DNA from: Paenibacillus xylanexedens
GTDB lineage: Bacteria; Bacillota; Bacilli; Paenibacillales; Paenibacillaceae
Assembly (NCBI RefSeq): GCF_007680605.1
Contig: NZ_VEIO01000001.1
Coordinates: 868,001-932,000, forward strand
Reading direction: 5' to 3'
DNA: 64,000 bases
The position numbers and the translations under genes were made by a program. Positions 19,132 through 28,509 of this stretch are shown in pieces. Below the pieces are notes generated by a model. That model had not been told where the DNA came from, did no database searches, and saw only the letters and a list, made by a program, of their open reading frames with translations. How positions within the stretch are numbered: position 1 is the first letter of the stretch; every line of letters begins with the position of its first letter.

Positions 19132-19914
19132 GTGAAGACCGTAGTGAAATATCGCCAAAATGAGCAAAAACTTGATGCACATGATGATGACGAAGAATTA
19201 CAGGAATCAGCAGAATTACATGGTATCTCCCAATTTCCAGATGATGAAGAGCTAGTCATTACTCGGGTGGAACGAACGAAGAGTCGTGAAGCACGCTACC
19301 GAATTTCATTCGGTCACTATTCACTTACGGTTCTGGAAGATGTGATGATTAAGTACAGGATGACACGTGGCAACACTTTTATGAAGAAAGATCTGGAGGA
19401 AATTATCGTTGCGGATGAACGCCAGCGAACGTATGTGCAATCGTTACGTTTTTTGGAGTTTAAGCAGCGGACACGTCATGAATTAAAGGAGAAGCTCAAG
19501 CAAAAAGAGTTCGCTGTGCCAATCATTGATGAGGTTATGGAACGGCTTGTACAAGAAAAACTCGTTGATGATGATCTGTTTGCTAAGGAATGGACAAGAC
19601 AGCGTATGGAGGGGCAACGGAAGGGAAAACTGTGGATAAGGCAAGAATTGCGTCAAAAAGGCATTGCAAATGAACTCATTGCTGAGGTACTAGATGATGT
19701 GAGTGAGGATGCAGAATACGACACTGCATTAATTGCTGGTCGCAAGAAGTGGAAACAGGTTCGTGGAGATGTGCAGGAGAAGAAACGTAAAACGTTCCCG
19801 TACTTGATGCGACGCGGTTTTAGCATGGATCTGGTGCGCCGGGTCATGAACCGTTTAATGGAAGAGGATGGGACAGAAGATGCCGAAGAGGATGAAGCAT
19901 TGTTATGGGACTAG
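19132..19914 (+). CDS. recX: regulatory protein RecX
   Basis: 260 residues. RecX binds RecA filaments and limits their activity. The three-helix repeats of the family are visible from about residue 95 on (LRFLEFKQRTRHELKEKLKQKEF, LVDDDLFAKEWTRQRMEGQRKG, KLWIRQELRQKGI, FPYLMRRGFSMDLV); the first 60 residues are an acidic extension. The start is GTG 19132 with AAAGGGGAG very close; GTG 19144 in the same frame is nearly as likely. Directly downstream of recA, separated by the hairpin at 19056. Confidence 0.9.
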   Translation: MKTVVKYRQNEQKLDAHDDDEELQESAELHGISQFPDDEELVITRVERTKSREARYRISFGHYSLTVLEDVMIKYRMTRGNTFMKKDLEEIIVADERQRTYVQSLRFLEFKQRTRHELKEKLKQKEFAVPIIDEVMERLVQEKLVDDDLFAKEWTRQRMEGQRKGKLWIRQELRQKGIANELIAEVLDDVSEDAEYDTALIAGRKKWKQVRGDVQEKKRKTFPYLMRRGFSMDLVRRVMNRLMEEDGTEDAEEDEALLWD

Positions 19915-19942
19915 ACGAGAAGACTAACAATACTGCATTCTC

Positions 19943-19972
19943 TTGACAATTTCTTTCGTCAAATACTAAAAT
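19943..19972 (+). promoter_or_regulatory. sigma-A promoter of rny with long leader
   Basis: TTGACA (19943-19948), 18-base spacer, TAAAAT (19967-19972). The leader to rny is about 245 bases and includes a CCAAGG-AGTG-CCTTGG hairpin just before the ribosome site, which could affect translation. Confidence 0.65.
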
Positions 19973-20225
19973 GGACATGAGTCTGTAAGAAATGGACAAC
20001 CCTTTTTCCTTCCAAAAAAGCGGTTTCGGTTTCTTCAGATTTAGTCCATTCCTGATTATGGGTTCACTGGAAACAGTGGATAGTACATGTAGTCATGTAC
20101 TTGTGAAATGAAAATCGGCGGGGGATCGCCGTGAGTATTCGTTATTCCCAAACATATGTAAGGCATGAAAACAGAAAAGTTGACCCAAGGAGTGCCTTGG
20201 AGGAACCAACGAGGAGGTGAACAGT

Positions 20226-21767
20226 ATGAACATTGCTATCACGATCATTCTCGTTGTGGCCGCGCTCGTTATTGGGTTCGGAGTCGGATATTTTATTCGC
20301 AAATCTCTTGCAGAGGCTAAAATCTCTAGTGCGGAACAAGCTGCCGTACAAATCGTGGAGAACGCGAAAAAAGAGGCAGAGGCACTGAAGAAAGAAACGG
20401 TGCTGGAAGCGAAGGATGAGATCCATCGCATTCGCGCCGAGGCTGAAAAGGACACTCGTGAACGTCGGAACGAAATTCAACGACAAGAGAGACGATTGTT
20501 GCAAAAAGAAGAGTCGCTGGATAAAAAATTGGAATCACTCGAACGTAAAGAAGAGCAAGTGGCTAACAAAGAGAAACGTATCGATGAAACACAACAGCAA
20601 ATCGAAATGATCTACAAAAACCAGGTGACGGAGCTTGAACGAATCTCCAATCTCACAATGGAAGACGCACGCAGTATCATACTGTCCAACGTAGAACAGG
20701 AAGTTCGTCATGAGACGGCTCAAATGATCAAGGACATCGAACAGCAAGCGAAGGAAGAAGCGGACAAAAAGTCCCGCGAGATCATTACACTCGCTATCCA
20801 ACGCTGTGCGGCTGACCATGTAGCGGAGACAACGGTATCCGTTGTAACGCTTCCTAATGAAGAAATGAAAGGCCGGATTATCGGTCGTGAAGGACGTAAC
20901 ATCCGTGCGCTTGAAACCCTTACCGGGATTGACCTCATTATCGATGATACGCCAGAAGCTGTTATTCTGTCGGGCTTTGACCCGATTCGCCGTGAGATTG
21001 CCCGGACGGCACTGGAGAAACTGGTGGCGGATGGACGGATTCACCCGGCGCGTATTGAAGAGATGGTGGAGAAATCACGTAAAGAAGTGGATGAGCGCAT
21101 CCGTGAATACGGTGAACAAGCTACCTTTGAAGTGGGCGTGCATGGTCTGCACCCAGATCTCATCAAAATTCTGGGCCGCCTGAAGTTCCGCACAAGCTAC
21201 GGTCAGAACGTCTTGAAACATTCGATGGAAGTTGCTTATTTGGCAGGACTAATGGCTGGAGAACTTGGAGAAGACGTAACTTTGGCAAGACGTGCAGGTT
21301 TGTTGCATGACATCGGTAAAGCGCTGGATCACGAAGTGGAAGGTTCACACGTTGAAATTGGCGTGGAGCTGGCGAAGAAATACAAGGAACACCCAGTGGT
21401 TATTAACAGTATCGCTTCCCATCACGGGGACTGCGAAGCAACTTCGGTTATTGCGATGCTGGTGGGTGCAGCTGATGCGCTGTCCGCGGCTCGTCCAGGT
21501 GCACGCCGCGAAACATTGGAGACATACATCAAACGACTGGAGAAGCTGGAAGAAATTTCGGAATCTTTCGAAGGTGTCGAGAAATCGTACGCCATTCAGG
21601 CTGGACGCGAAGTTCGCGTCATGGTGCAGCCTGAGAAGATTGATGATGCTGAAGCTTTCCGCCTCGCTCGTGACATCACGAAGATGATCGAGAATGAACT
21701 TGATTATCCAGGTCATATCAAAGTCACCGTGATCCGGGAAACCCGGGCGGTTGAATACGCAAAATAG
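20226..21767 (+). CDS. rny: ribonuclease Y
   Basis: 513 residues. Membrane-anchored endoribonuclease that starts decay of many mRNAs. One membrane helix at 4-24, a long charged coiled coil (about 30-210), a KH domain with [15 protein letters not shown] near 215-230, and an HD domain with [12 protein letters not shown] near 358-370 that carries the metal-dependent active site. ATG 20226 follows GAGGAGGTGAAC by a normal spacing; a GTG at 20217 lies within that ribosome site. Order recA-rny-ymdB is conserved in Bacillales. Confidence 0.97.
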   Translation: MNIAITIILVVAALVIGFGVGYFIRKSLAEAKISSAEQAAVQIVENAKKEAEALKKETVLEAKDEIHRIRAEAEKDTRERRNEIQRQERRLLQKEESLDKKLESLERKEEQVANKEKRIDETQQQIEMIYKNQVTELERISNLTMEDARSIILSNVEQEVRHETAQMIKDIEQQAKEEADKKSREIITLAIQRCAADHVAETTVSVVTLPNEEMKGRIIGREGRNIRALETLTGIDLIIDDTPEAVILSGFDPIRREIARTALEKLVADGRIHPARIEEMVEKSRKEVDERIREYGEQATFEVGVHGLHPDLIKILGRLKFRTSYGQNVLKHSMEVAYLAGLMAGELGEDVTLARRAGLLHDIGKALDHEVEGSHVEIGVELAKKYKEHPVVINSIASHHGDCEATSVIAMLVGAADALSAARPGARRETLETYIKRLEKLEEISESFEGVEKSYAIQAGREVRVMVQPEKIDDAEAFRLARDITKMIENELDYPGHIKVTVIRETRAVEYAK

Positions 21768-21777
21768 AGCATTTTGG

Positions 21778-21806
21778 AAAAGTGGCCGCTTCAGTGGGCC
21801 ACTTTT
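21778..21806 (+). terminator. hairpin between rny and ymdB
   Basis: AAAAGTGGCC and GGCCACTTTT form a perfect 10-bp stem; the T tract is mostly in the stem, so it may be a partial terminator. Confidence 0.65.
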
Positions 21807-21847
21807 CCTGTTGATAAGCCATGCAGGAACTGAGGAGGCAACAAATC

Positions 21848-22642
21848 ATGAAAGTTTTGTTTATTGGGGACATCGTAGGAAACGTAGGGCGTAAAGCGCT
21901 AAAAGAGAATTTACCATACCTGAAATCGAAATATAAACCCCATGTGATCATTGTGAATGGTGAGAATGCTGCAGCAGGACGCGGAATTACAGGTGCAATT
22001 GCAAATGAATTTTTTAACTGGGGTGTGCATGGAATTACGCTAGGTAACCATACTTGGGACAATAAGGATATTTTTGATTTTATAGATGACGAACCACGCA
22101 TGATCAGACCAGCCAACTTTCCACCAGGTACACCTGGACGTGGGTATACCGTAGTTAAGGGAGAAGGGAAAGAACTTGCGATCGTGAATCTGCAAGGCAG
22201 AACCTTCTTGCCTGCTATTGATTGTCCTTTCCGCGCAGCGGATGAGATTGTGGACGAGCTACGGAGAGACTACACATGTATTCTTGTGGATATGCACGCG
22301 GAAGCAACGTCTGAGAAGATCGCGATGGGCTGGCATCTCGATGGGCGTGCATCCTTCGTTGTAGGTACGCATACCCATGTGCAAAGCAACGACGAACGTA
22401 TTTTGCCTGGAGGTACGGCATATTTGACCGATGCGGGGATGGTAGGACCGCGTGACGGCATTCTGGGCATGGAGCGTGATGCGGTGCTACGTAAATTTTA
22501 CACCCAGCTTCCAGTGAGATTTGTCGTAGACGACGGCAAATGGCATTTTCATGGCGTGATCGTGGATATTGACGAAGAAACCGGTGCGGCTACGCGTATT
22601 GAGAAAATTCGATTAATGGAAGATGAGTGGCGTATGGAATAG
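21848..22642 (+). CDS. ymdB: metallophosphoesterase YmdB
   Basis: 264 residues. Calcineurin-like phosphodiesterase that acts on 2',3'-cyclic nucleotides and, in B. subtilis, influences biofilm and motility decisions. Metal ligands are in GDIVGNVGR (near residue 8), NGENAAAGRG, GNHTWDN, DMHAEATSEK and GTHTHVQSND. ATG 21848 follows TGAGGAGG by seven bases and gives MKVLFIGDIVG; an upstream ATG at 21821 lies next to the hairpin. Next to rny as in B. subtilis. Confidence 0.96.
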   Translation: MKVLFIGDIVGNVGRKALKENLPYLKSKYKPHVIIVNGENAAAGRGITGAIANEFFNWGVHGITLGNHTWDNKDIFDFIDDEPRMIRPANFPPGTPGRGYTVVKGEGKELAIVNLQGRTFLPAIDCPFRAADEIVDELRRDYTCILVDMHAEATSEKIAMGWHLDGRASFVVGTHTHVQSNDERILPGGTAYLTDAGMVGPRDGILGMERDAVLRKFYTQLPVRFVVDDGKWHFHGVIVDIDEETGAATRIEKIRLMEDEWRME

Positions 22643-22680
22643 GGGTATTGTCCCATTTTGCCGGGAAACCCTGCTAAAAA

Positions 22681-22707
22681 GAAGGAATTTTTTTTCCTCC
22701 CGCGAAT
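22681..22707 (+). promoter_or_regulatory. sigma-H-type promoter of spoVS
   Basis: GAAGGAATT (22681-22689) matches the sigma-H -35 pattern RnAGGAwWW; 11 bases later CGCGAAT (22701-22707) matches RnnGAAT except for the first base. B. subtilis spoVS is known to be read by sigma-H, so the match is meaningful. Confidence 0.7.
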
Positions 22708-22759
22708 AACATCTAGTAAGTGGAAACAAACTTTCAACATTCCCAGGGAGGTACTTACC

Positions 22760-23020
22760 ATGGATGTATTAAAAGTTTCAGCAAAGTCCAATCCTAACTC
22801 TGTAGCCGGCGCTCTTGCAGGAGTTCTTCGTGAACGTGGAAATGCTGAACTGCAGGCAATTGGAGCAGGAGCACTGAACCAAGCCATTAAAGCGGTAGCG
22901 ATTGCCCGGGGATTTGTAGCACCAAGCGGAGTTGACCTGATTTGTATTCCAGCTTTTACAGACATTGTGATTGACGGTGAGGACCGAACGGCCATTAAGC
23001 TGATTGTGGAGCCCAGATAA
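22760..23020 (+). CDS. spoVS: stage V sporulation protein S
   Basis: 86 residues, an Alba-like fold protein needed for late sporulation (coat and core maturation) in B. subtilis. DVLKVSAKSNPNSVAGALAGV and IAIARGFVAPSGVDL-like blocks are among the most conserved sequences in Bacillota. ATG 22760 has GGGAGG upstream; the longer frame from 22658 is not coding-like. It has its own sigma-H-type promoter and terminator, so it is expressed apart from ymdB. Confidence 0.96.
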   Translation: MDVLKVSAKSNPNSVAGALAGVLRERGNAELQAIGAGALNQAIKAVAIARGFVAPSGVDLICIPAFTDIVIDGEDRTAIKLIVEPR

Positions 23021-23044
23021 TACATGAGTTGAACGTACGCATGA

Positions 23045-23077
23045 GCCTGTTTACGAATAAAGTAGACAGGTTTTTTT
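23045..23077 (+). terminator. rho-independent terminator after spoVS
   Basis: CCTGTTTA pairs with TAGACAGG (one G-T pair) and leads into TTTTTTT. Confidence 0.85.
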
Positions 23078-23140
23078 GCGTTATTTTCCAAAAGAATTGG
23101 AATGTAAATGGGTAATTATATTTTATTAGGAGGGTGGGCT

Positions 23141-24142
23141 ATGGCGAGAATTGGCCAGCGTATCGCTGATTTTCATTGTGATGCACTAAGCAAGTTGCTG
23201 ATGAAACCTGAACTTTCTTTTGAGAAGACTTTCGAACTGGATGTCAATCTGGAACGCATGCAAGAAGGTGGTGTTCATCTGCAGGCGTTTGCGATTTATT
23301 TGCCAGAAGTGCTGGGCCGAGGCAAGTTTGAACATGTGATGGGACAACTGGAGTTGTACCGTAAAAAGGTAGAGCATAGCGTACAGCGCTCTGGAGGGGT
23401 CAAGACACTGCTTTGGCGAGAACAGGTAGCAAACTTGCAAACGGAAGTGGAAACCGCTCCATGGGGCCTAATTACATTAGAGGGTGTCGATGGGCTGGAA
23501 GGAAACTTGTTTTATCTGGAATTGTGTTTTCAGATGGGGGTACGCGTCGTTGGTCTTACATGGAATCATGCGAACTGGGCTGCGGACGGTATTGTGGAAA
23601 AGCGGGGGGCGGGTCTGACCGATAAAGGCAAGGAACTTGTGCGTCTCTGCAATCAAATGGGGATGCTCCTGGATGTGTCTCATTTATCGGAAAAAGGATT
23701 TTGGGAACTGGCCGATCTGAGCGAACGTCCTTTCATAGCCTCGCATTCAAACAGTTATAACGCATGTCCGCATGTACGCAACTTGAAGGATGACCAGATT
23801 CAGGCCATAGTTGCGAGAGATGGACGTATTGGCCTGACGTTTGTACCCTGGTTTGTCAAAGAAACAGATGAAGTGCGAATAGAGGATTTGTTACCACACA
23901 TCGAACAGATCTGTTCGCTTGGCGGGGCTCATCATCTGATGATGGGATCAGATTTTGACGGGATATCAACCAAAATTCAGGGGTTGGAACATGCGGGATG
24001 TTATCCCAAGCTGACAGAAATATTGCTGAAGCATTATGACGAAGCACTGGTGCATGGTTGGTTATGGGGGAATGCAATGCGTTATCTCGGGGAACACTTG
24101 CCTGAGGGCAAAATGGTGAATGCAAGTCACTTTAATTCTTAA
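23141..24142 (+). CDS. membrane-dipeptidase family (M19) peptidase
   Basis: 333 residues of the renal-dipeptidase type, which hydrolyses dipeptides including those with D-residues. Zinc ligands appear as HxD in DFHCDALSK (residues about 12-14), Glu in TLEGVDGL, and His in DVSHLSEKGF and SHSNSYN; GSDFDGI is the usual late motif. No signal peptide, so probably cytosolic as in most bacterial members. ATG 23141 is chosen for AGGAGGGTGG upstream; the frame from 23108 adds hydrophobic residues overlapping that site. It takes the place of tdh-kbl in the B. subtilis order between spoVS and miaB. Confidence 0.9.
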   Translation: MARIGQRIADFHCDALSKLLMKPELSFEKTFELDVNLERMQEGGVHLQAFAIYLPEVLGRGKFEHVMGQLELYRKKVEHSVQRSGGVKTLLWREQVANLQTEVETAPWGLITLEGVDGLEGNLFYLELCFQMGVRVVGLTWNHANWAADGIVEKRGAGLTDKGKELVRLCNQMGMLLDVSHLSEKGFWELADLSERPFIASHSNSYNACPHVRNLKDDQIQAIVARDGRIGLTFVPWFVKETDEVRIEDLLPHIEQICSLGGAHHLMMGSDFDGISTKIQGLEHAGCYPKLTEILLKHYDEALVHGWLWGNAMRYLGEHLPEGKMVNASHFNS

Positions 24143-24171
24143 AGGAAGAGGAGCAAAGGAATTAAGGCAGG

Positions 24172-24201
24172 AAAAAAGATGTAATACATCTCACTTTTTT
24201 C
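24172..24201 (+). terminator. rho-independent terminator after the dipeptidase
   Basis: AAAAAAGATGT-AAT-ACATC hairpin followed by TCACTTTTTT; the A and T runs can extend the stem. Confidence 0.7.
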
Positions 24202-24270
24202 AAGATAAGTGCTTGGAAATGGAAATGAATTCGCGAAAATAAGTGTATTTCATGAATTTTCATCAGTTTG

Positions 24271-24300
24271 TTTTCATTTCACAGTAAAAAGGAGTATAAT
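24271..24300 (+). promoter_or_regulatory. sigma-A promoter of the PduL-like gene
   Basis: TTTTCA (24271-24276), 18-base spacer, perfect TATAAT (24295-24300), 60 bases before the start. Confidence 0.6.
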
Positions 24301-24360
24301 ACCACTTGGATTGTTAAGAGCCTGTCTACAGGCCATAGATAAACAAGGAGTGAATTTACG

Positions 24361-24933
24361 ATGAGTAAAACAGTACCTGTGGGCGTATCCGCCCGTCACA
24401 TTCATGTATCCCAAGAGCACGTTGACATTTTGTTCGGCAAAGGTTATGAACTGACTGAATTTAAACCTCTGTCCCAACCCGGACAATATGCTGCAAATGA
24501 AACGGTAGCGGTGATTGGTTCCAAAGGACAGTTTGATAAAGTACGTATCCTCGGACCTGTTCGTCCGGAAACACAATTGGAAATCTCCATGACAGATTCT
24601 TTTGCGATCGGTGTAAAAGCACCTGTGCGTGAATCTGGTAGCATCGAAGGTACACCGGGAATCACAATCAAAGGCCCAGCTGGCGAAGTAACGATTGATA
24701 AAGGTGTTATCGTTGCGGCTCGTCATATCCACTTCCATACGTCCGATGCAACAAAATGGGGTATTGAAGACAAACAAATGTTGAAAGTTCGCTTGGGTGG
24801 GGACCGTGGCCTGGTACTGGAAAATGTACTGGCTCGTGTATCCGATTCCTTTGCACTGGATATGCACATCGATACAGATGAAGCAAATGCAGCGGGCGCT
24901 CGCAATGGCGACACTGCTGAAATTATTGATTAA
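24361..24933 (+). CDS. pduL: phosphate propanoyltransferase, PduL family
   Basis: 190 residues with the two PduL beta-barrel repeats, each carrying a zinc-binding SARHIHVS/AARHIHFH motif (residues about 10-17 and 118-125). PduL interconverts acyl-CoA and acyl phosphate, replacing Pta. There is no encapsulation peptide at the N terminus and no microcompartment shell gene nearby, so this is probably a soluble enzyme acting on acetyl- or propionyl-CoA in overflow metabolism. Single-gene unit: promoter at 24271, start ATG 24361 with AAGGAG, and a strong terminator after it. Confidence 0.92.
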   Translation: MSKTVPVGVSARHIHVSQEHVDILFGKGYELTEFKPLSQPGQYAANETVAVIGSKGQFDKVRILGPVRPETQLEISMTDSFAIGVKAPVRESGSIEGTPGITIKGPAGEVTIDKGVIVAARHIHFHTSDATKWGIEDKQMLKVRLGGDRGLVLENVLARVSDSFALDMHIDTDEANAAGARNGDTAEIID

Positions 24934-24993
24934 TGATTTTACACGGCCTATAGCGTTGCAGTGCAACATAGAGGTTGGATATAAGTAAAAAAA

Positions 24994-25057
24994 GACCTGA
25001 GTACACTGGCCGAGGCAGTTCTTCTTGAACTGTGCGTCAATGTGCTCAGGTTTTTTT
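24994..25057 (+). terminator. rho-independent terminator after pduL
   Basis: ACCTGAGTACA and TGTGCTCAGGT form the long outer stem, with an inner CAGTTC/GAACTG stem, followed by TTTTTTT. Confidence 0.88.
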
Positions 25058-25241
25058 GTGCAAGGCAGATTAGGGCGGTAGAATGGAGCCAGCAGGACCG
25101 TGTTTGCTTGTGGAACTACAGCCCATTTCATGTTATAATTTGCTGTAATGCTCTTTTGAAGCATGAGGAACCAAGTGGTTGGATTTTGTGATGAAAAGAA
25201 CGCTTTTTATGAATAGAGGCTGTAAGGAGTGACCGAAGGAA

Positions 25242-26798
25242 ATGGCTAAAGACTCAAAAAAGGATTACTCCCAATATTTTGATTTCTCCGATGCCAAAGT
25301 AATTTCGCAAGATGAATTCAGCAAAAAGATTAGAATTCGCGGACGCGAGATTAATATCAAAGCGGAACCGAACCATCGTCAGGAGAAACAAAGGGGCAAG
25401 GAAGACATTCAGGTTCTGTATGAAACTGCTGTTCCCGATGAACTGAAAACGATCGGAAAAGGCAAGCATTATATCGTATATACCTACGGATGTCAGATGA
25501 ATGAACACGACTCCGAGACGATCAAAGGTCTGCTGGAGACGATGGGATATCAAGCTACGGAAGATCGCAAAGCGGCAGATATCATTTTGCTTAACACTTG
25601 TGCGATTCGTGAAAATGCGGAAGACAAAGTGTTTGGCGAGCTGGGCCATCTGAAGACACTCAAGCTGGAGAACCCGGGTTTATTGCTTGGCGTATGCGGA
25701 TGCATGTCTCAAGAAGAAGGTGTCGTTAACCGGATCATGCAGAAGCACGGTTTTGTTGACATGATCTTTGGTACCCACAATGTTCACCGTCTGCCGCACC
25801 TGATTCAGGAAGCGCTCTTCAGTAAAGAGATGGTAGTTGAGGTATGGTCTAAAGAAGGCGACATCATTGAGAACCTGCCGAAGAAGCGGGAAGGCATGCG
25901 CGGCTGGGTAAACATTATGTACGGTTGCGACAAGTTCTGTACATATTGCATCGTGCCGTTTACCCGGGGGAAAGAACGCAGCCGTCGTCCAGAGGACGTC
26001 ATTGCAGAAGTAAGAGAACTAGCTAGACAGGGATTCAAGGAAATTACACTGTTAGGTCAGAACGTGAATGCGTATGGTAAAGATTTTACGGATCTGAAAT
26101 ACACCTTTGGTGACTTGATGGACGATATTCGTAAAATAGATATTCCACGTGTGCGTTTTACAACGAGCCATCCGCGTGACTTCGATGATCATTTGATCGA
26201 GGTGCTTGCCAAAGGTGGCAATCTGGTGGAGCACATCCATCTGCCAGTGCAATCAGGCAGCACGGAAGTGCTCAAACGTATGAGTCGTAAATATACGCGG
26301 GAACACTACTTGAATCTGGCGGCGAAGATTAAAGCGGCCATTCCGGACGTCGTTCTGACAACGGATTTCATTGTGGGATTCCCTGGTGAAACGGACGAGC
26401 AGTTTGAGGATACGCTCTCGCTGGTTCGTGAAGTTGGTTATGATTTTGCCTATACGTACATCTACTCTCCGCGTGAAGGTACACCTGCGGCGGTGATGGA
26501 AGATAATGTGCCAATGGAAGTGAAAAAAGAACGTCTGAAACGCCTGAACGAAACGGTGAACGAGTACAGCCAGCGCAGCAACGAGCAACAACGTGGCAAG
26601 ATCGTTGAGGTGCTTGTTGAAGGCGAGAGCAAACGTAATTCAACAGTTCTCGCTGGACGTACACGCAGTAACAAGCTGGTGCATTTTGAAGGCTCTAAGG
26701 AACTGATTGGTACCTTTGTACAAGTTGAAATTACCGATCCGATGACGTTTTATATTCGCGGCAACTTGCTTACGGAGCCGGTAGCTGCGAATCAGTAG
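25242..26798 (+). CDS. miaB: tRNA-2-methylthio-N6-dimethylallyladenosine synthase MiaB
   Basis: 518 residues. Radical-SAM methylthiotransferase that modifies A37 of tRNAs reading UNN codons. The N-terminal cluster cysteines are Cys84, Cys120 and Cys154; the radical-SAM triad is Cys229, Cys233, Cys236 in [10 protein letters not shown]; the C-terminal TRAM domain ends near 510. A 70-residue lead-in ([19 protein letters not shown]) is typical of Bacillales MiaB. ATG 25242 has AAGGAGTGACC upstream. Followed by the repeat array and then ricA, the same neighbour as in B. subtilis. Confidence 0.96.
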   Translation: MAKDSKKDYSQYFDFSDAKVISQDEFSKKIRIRGREINIKAEPNHRQEKQRGKEDIQVLYETAVPDELKTIGKGKHYIVYTYGCQMNEHDSETIKGLLETMGYQATEDRKAADIILLNTCAIRENAEDKVFGELGHLKTLKLENPGLLLGVCGCMSQEEGVVNRIMQKHGFVDMIFGTHNVHRLPHLIQEALFSKEMVVEVWSKEGDIIENLPKKREGMRGWVNIMYGCDKFCTYCIVPFTRGKERSRRPEDVIAEVRELARQGFKEITLLGQNVNAYGKDFTDLKYTFGDLMDDIRKIDIPRVRFTTSHPRDFDDHLIEVLAKGGNLVEHIHLPVQSGSTEVLKRMSRKYTREHYLNLAAKIKAAIPDVVLTTDFIVGFPGETDEQFEDTLSLVREVGYDFAYTYIYSPREGTPAAVMEDNVPMEVKKERLKRLNETVNEYSQRSNEQQRGKIVEVLVEGESKRNSTVLAGRTRSNKLVHFEGSKELIGTFVQVEITDPMTFYIRGNLLTEPVAANQ

Positions 26799-26800
26799 CA

Positions 26801-27374
26801 GAGGGAACGGAATCGGCTCTGTAGAAGCGAAGCGTTCGCCTTTATCTCCGGATGTTCCCCTCTGAGAAGGAAAAGTAAAAAAAATCCGGAGATAACAGCG
26901 ATTGAAAGAACGATCCGAACCCGGAGCGGCCACCCAAGCCTTACTATTACAAAAACTCACCTAACAAGATGAGATTTTCAGGTTCAATATAAGATTTGGA
27001 CATTGGCTTGAGGTAGCGGAGGGGTAGGAATCGATTCTGAAGAAGCAAAGCGTTCGCCTTTATCTCCGGATTTTCCCCTTTGAGAAGGGGATCGAAAAAA
27101 ATCCGGAGATAACAGCGATCGAAAGAACGATCCGAACCCGGAGCGGCCACTCAAGCCTCACTATTACAAAAACTCACCTAACAAGATGAGATTTTCAGGT
27201 TCAATATAAGATTTGGACATTGGCTTGAGGTAGCGGAGGGGTAGGAATCGATTCTGAAGAAGCGAAGCGTTCGCCTTTATCACCGGATTTTTCCCTTTGA
27301 GAAGGGGATCGAAAAAAATCCGGAGATAACAGCGATCGAAAGAACGATCCGTACCCGTAGCGGCCACCGAAGCC
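26801..27374 (+). repeat. tandem multi-hairpin repeat array, three copies
   Basis: A unit of about 217-218 bp is repeated: the marker CGTTCGCC recurs at 26833, 27051 and 27268. Segment A (about 140 bp, three copies) contains nested inverted repeats: GCGAAGCGTTCGC, TTATCTCCGGAT...ATCCGGAGATAA around CCCCTT...AAGGGG, and GATCGAAAGAACGATC. Segment B (about 85 bp, two copies, starting at 26941 and about 27158) is almost identical between copies. The third copy stops after segment A. Open frames on the minus strand (repeating a GSDRSFDRCYLRIFF peptide) are by-products of the repeats, with no ribosome sites. The array fills the whole 640-base gap between miaB and ricA apart from about 65 bases. Confidence 0.92.
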
Positions 27375-27439
27375 GATGTCCAAACAGTGTTTAACCGCAG
27401 TCTCATCTTATATCATCTCATACGAATGGAGCGATTACA

Positions 27440-27889
27440 GTGGCGCAGGAAGAAGTGCAGTACAACCATTATGGAATGCCAACCTACGATACGCGCAATC
27501 TGATCATACGCGACGACATTATGGGAAAGGCCAAAGAACTGGCAGATATGCTCGGAACGAGCGAAGAAGTAAGACAGTTTCAACAGGCAGAAGCCAAAAT
27601 CCGAGATCATGAGCGCATTCAGCAATTGATCGCAACGATTAAGAAAAAACAAAAAGAAATCGTTGCTTTTGAAAGCTTCAACAACAGTGCGATGGTTAGC
27701 AAAATTGAACAGGAAATTGATGACTTGCAAAACGAACTGGACAGCATTCCGCTAGTAACCGAATTCCAGCAGAGTCAAAGTGACATCAATTATCTGCTTC
27801 AATTGGTCATCTCGGTGATTCGGGATACAGTATCCGAGAAAGTCAATGTCGAAGCTGGAACGGATTCACCTCCAACCAGCTGCGGTTAA
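27440..27889 (+). CDS. ricA: RicA/YmcA family protein
   Basis: 149 residues, helical, of the YlbF/YmcA family. In B. subtilis RicA, RicF and RicT form a complex that carries iron-sulfur clusters, supports RNase Y-dependent mRNA maturation and phosphorelay control of Spo0A. Location just after miaB is the ymcA position. GTG 27440 with GGAG upstream gives AQEEVQYNHYGMPTYDTR. Only one cysteine (Cys148, in the last three residues) is seen. RNase Y, its functional partner, is 6 kb upstream in this window. Confidence 0.85.
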   Translation: MAQEEVQYNHYGMPTYDTRNLIIRDDIMGKAKELADMLGTSEEVRQFQQAEAKIRDHERIQQLIATIKKKQKEIVAFESFNNSAMVSKIEQEIDDLQNELDSIPLVTEFQQSQSDINYLLQLVISVIRDTVSEKVNVEAGTDSPPTSCG

Positions 27890-27900
27890 ATGAACGGAAG

Positions 27901-27928
27901 GGTGCGGACGCAGTCCGCGCCTTTTTTG
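27901..27928 (+). terminator. rho-independent terminator after ricA
   Basis: GGTGCGGAC pairs with GTCCGCGCC and is followed by TTTTTT. Confidence 0.9.
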
Positions 27929-28020
27929 ACATCATGGAGATCAATGAACTCCGAATGAAGCAACGAAAAAGACATCTAGAGTGAGTTAAACAACGTGTGG
28001 AATAGAAGGAGAAATGAAAC

Positions 28021-28425
28021 ATGAGTATTTTGGACAAAATGGTGGAAGACGGCGATGGCCGATTCTGGGGATTTCTCGGTTGCCGGTACATCAAGGGCAA
28101 CAAACAAGAAGTCCAAATTGCGCTGACAGCAGGAGAGAATCATACCAACTCCATGGGCATTATTCATGGTGGTGTGTTGACCTCATTGATGGATCAGGCG
28201 ATGGGCATGGTCGCAACAGCAGCCATGGAGGTGGATCGTTGTGTCACGACTAACCTCAATGTACATTTTCTGGCGCCGATGAGTCAGGGCGAATTAATCG
28301 TAACGTCAACCGTGTTGCACCAAGCTGGGCGTAGCATCACGACCCAATCAGAGGTTCGCGATGCCTCAGGAACACTGGGATGTATGTCTACAGCAACGTT
28401 CCGGGTGGCAAAATCGAGAGTCTGA
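28021..28425 (+). CDS. PaaI-type hotdog thioesterase
   Basis: 134 residues. Hotdog fold acyl-CoA thioesterase: the motif HTNSMGIIHGGVLTSLMD (residues about 41-58) has the conserved Asn/His-Gly-Gly and Asp of the PaaI/YbgC-like group. ATG 28021 has AAGGAG upstream. It lies between ricA and the NAD-salvage operon without obvious partner genes; the acyl substrate cannot be deduced. Confidence 0.87.
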   Translation: MSILDKMVEDGDGRFWGFLGCRYIKGNKQEVQIALTAGENHTNSMGIIHGGVLTSLMDQAMGMVATAAMEVDRCVTTNLNVHFLAPMSQGELIVTSTVLHQAGRSITTQSEVRDASGTLGCMSTATFRVAKSRV

Positions 28426-28447
28426 ATAGGAAAAGCGGTATCCACGG

Positions 28448-28475
28448 TTGACAAAAGTTATTATTATGTCATAAT
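28448..28475 (+). promoter_or_regulatory. sigma-A promoter with palindromic operator candidate
   Basis: TTGACA (28448-28453), 16-base spacer, CATAAT (28470-28475). A perfect 13-bp palindrome ATTATGTCATAAT (28463-28475) covers the -10 box, where a repressor would block RNA polymerase. The downstream gene codes for a Nudix-type regulator, so autoregulation is the simple reading. Confidence 0.65.
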
Positions 28476-28509
28476 GAGATTATCAAAATGAATATAGTCG
28501 GTGGTGCCC

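Noticed and set aside
24274..25164. 296-codon minus-strand ORF opposite pduL
   Set aside because: pduL is fully conserved on the + strand with promoter and terminator; the minus frame is its shadow (Cys/His/Phe-rich, no ribosome site).
26947..27406. Open frames on the minus strand across the tandem repeats (67, 80 and 60 codons) sharing a GSDRSFDRCYLRIFF peptide
   Set aside because: They follow the DNA repeat unit, lack ribosome sites and cross the inverted repeats; they are explained by the repeats, not by protein selection.
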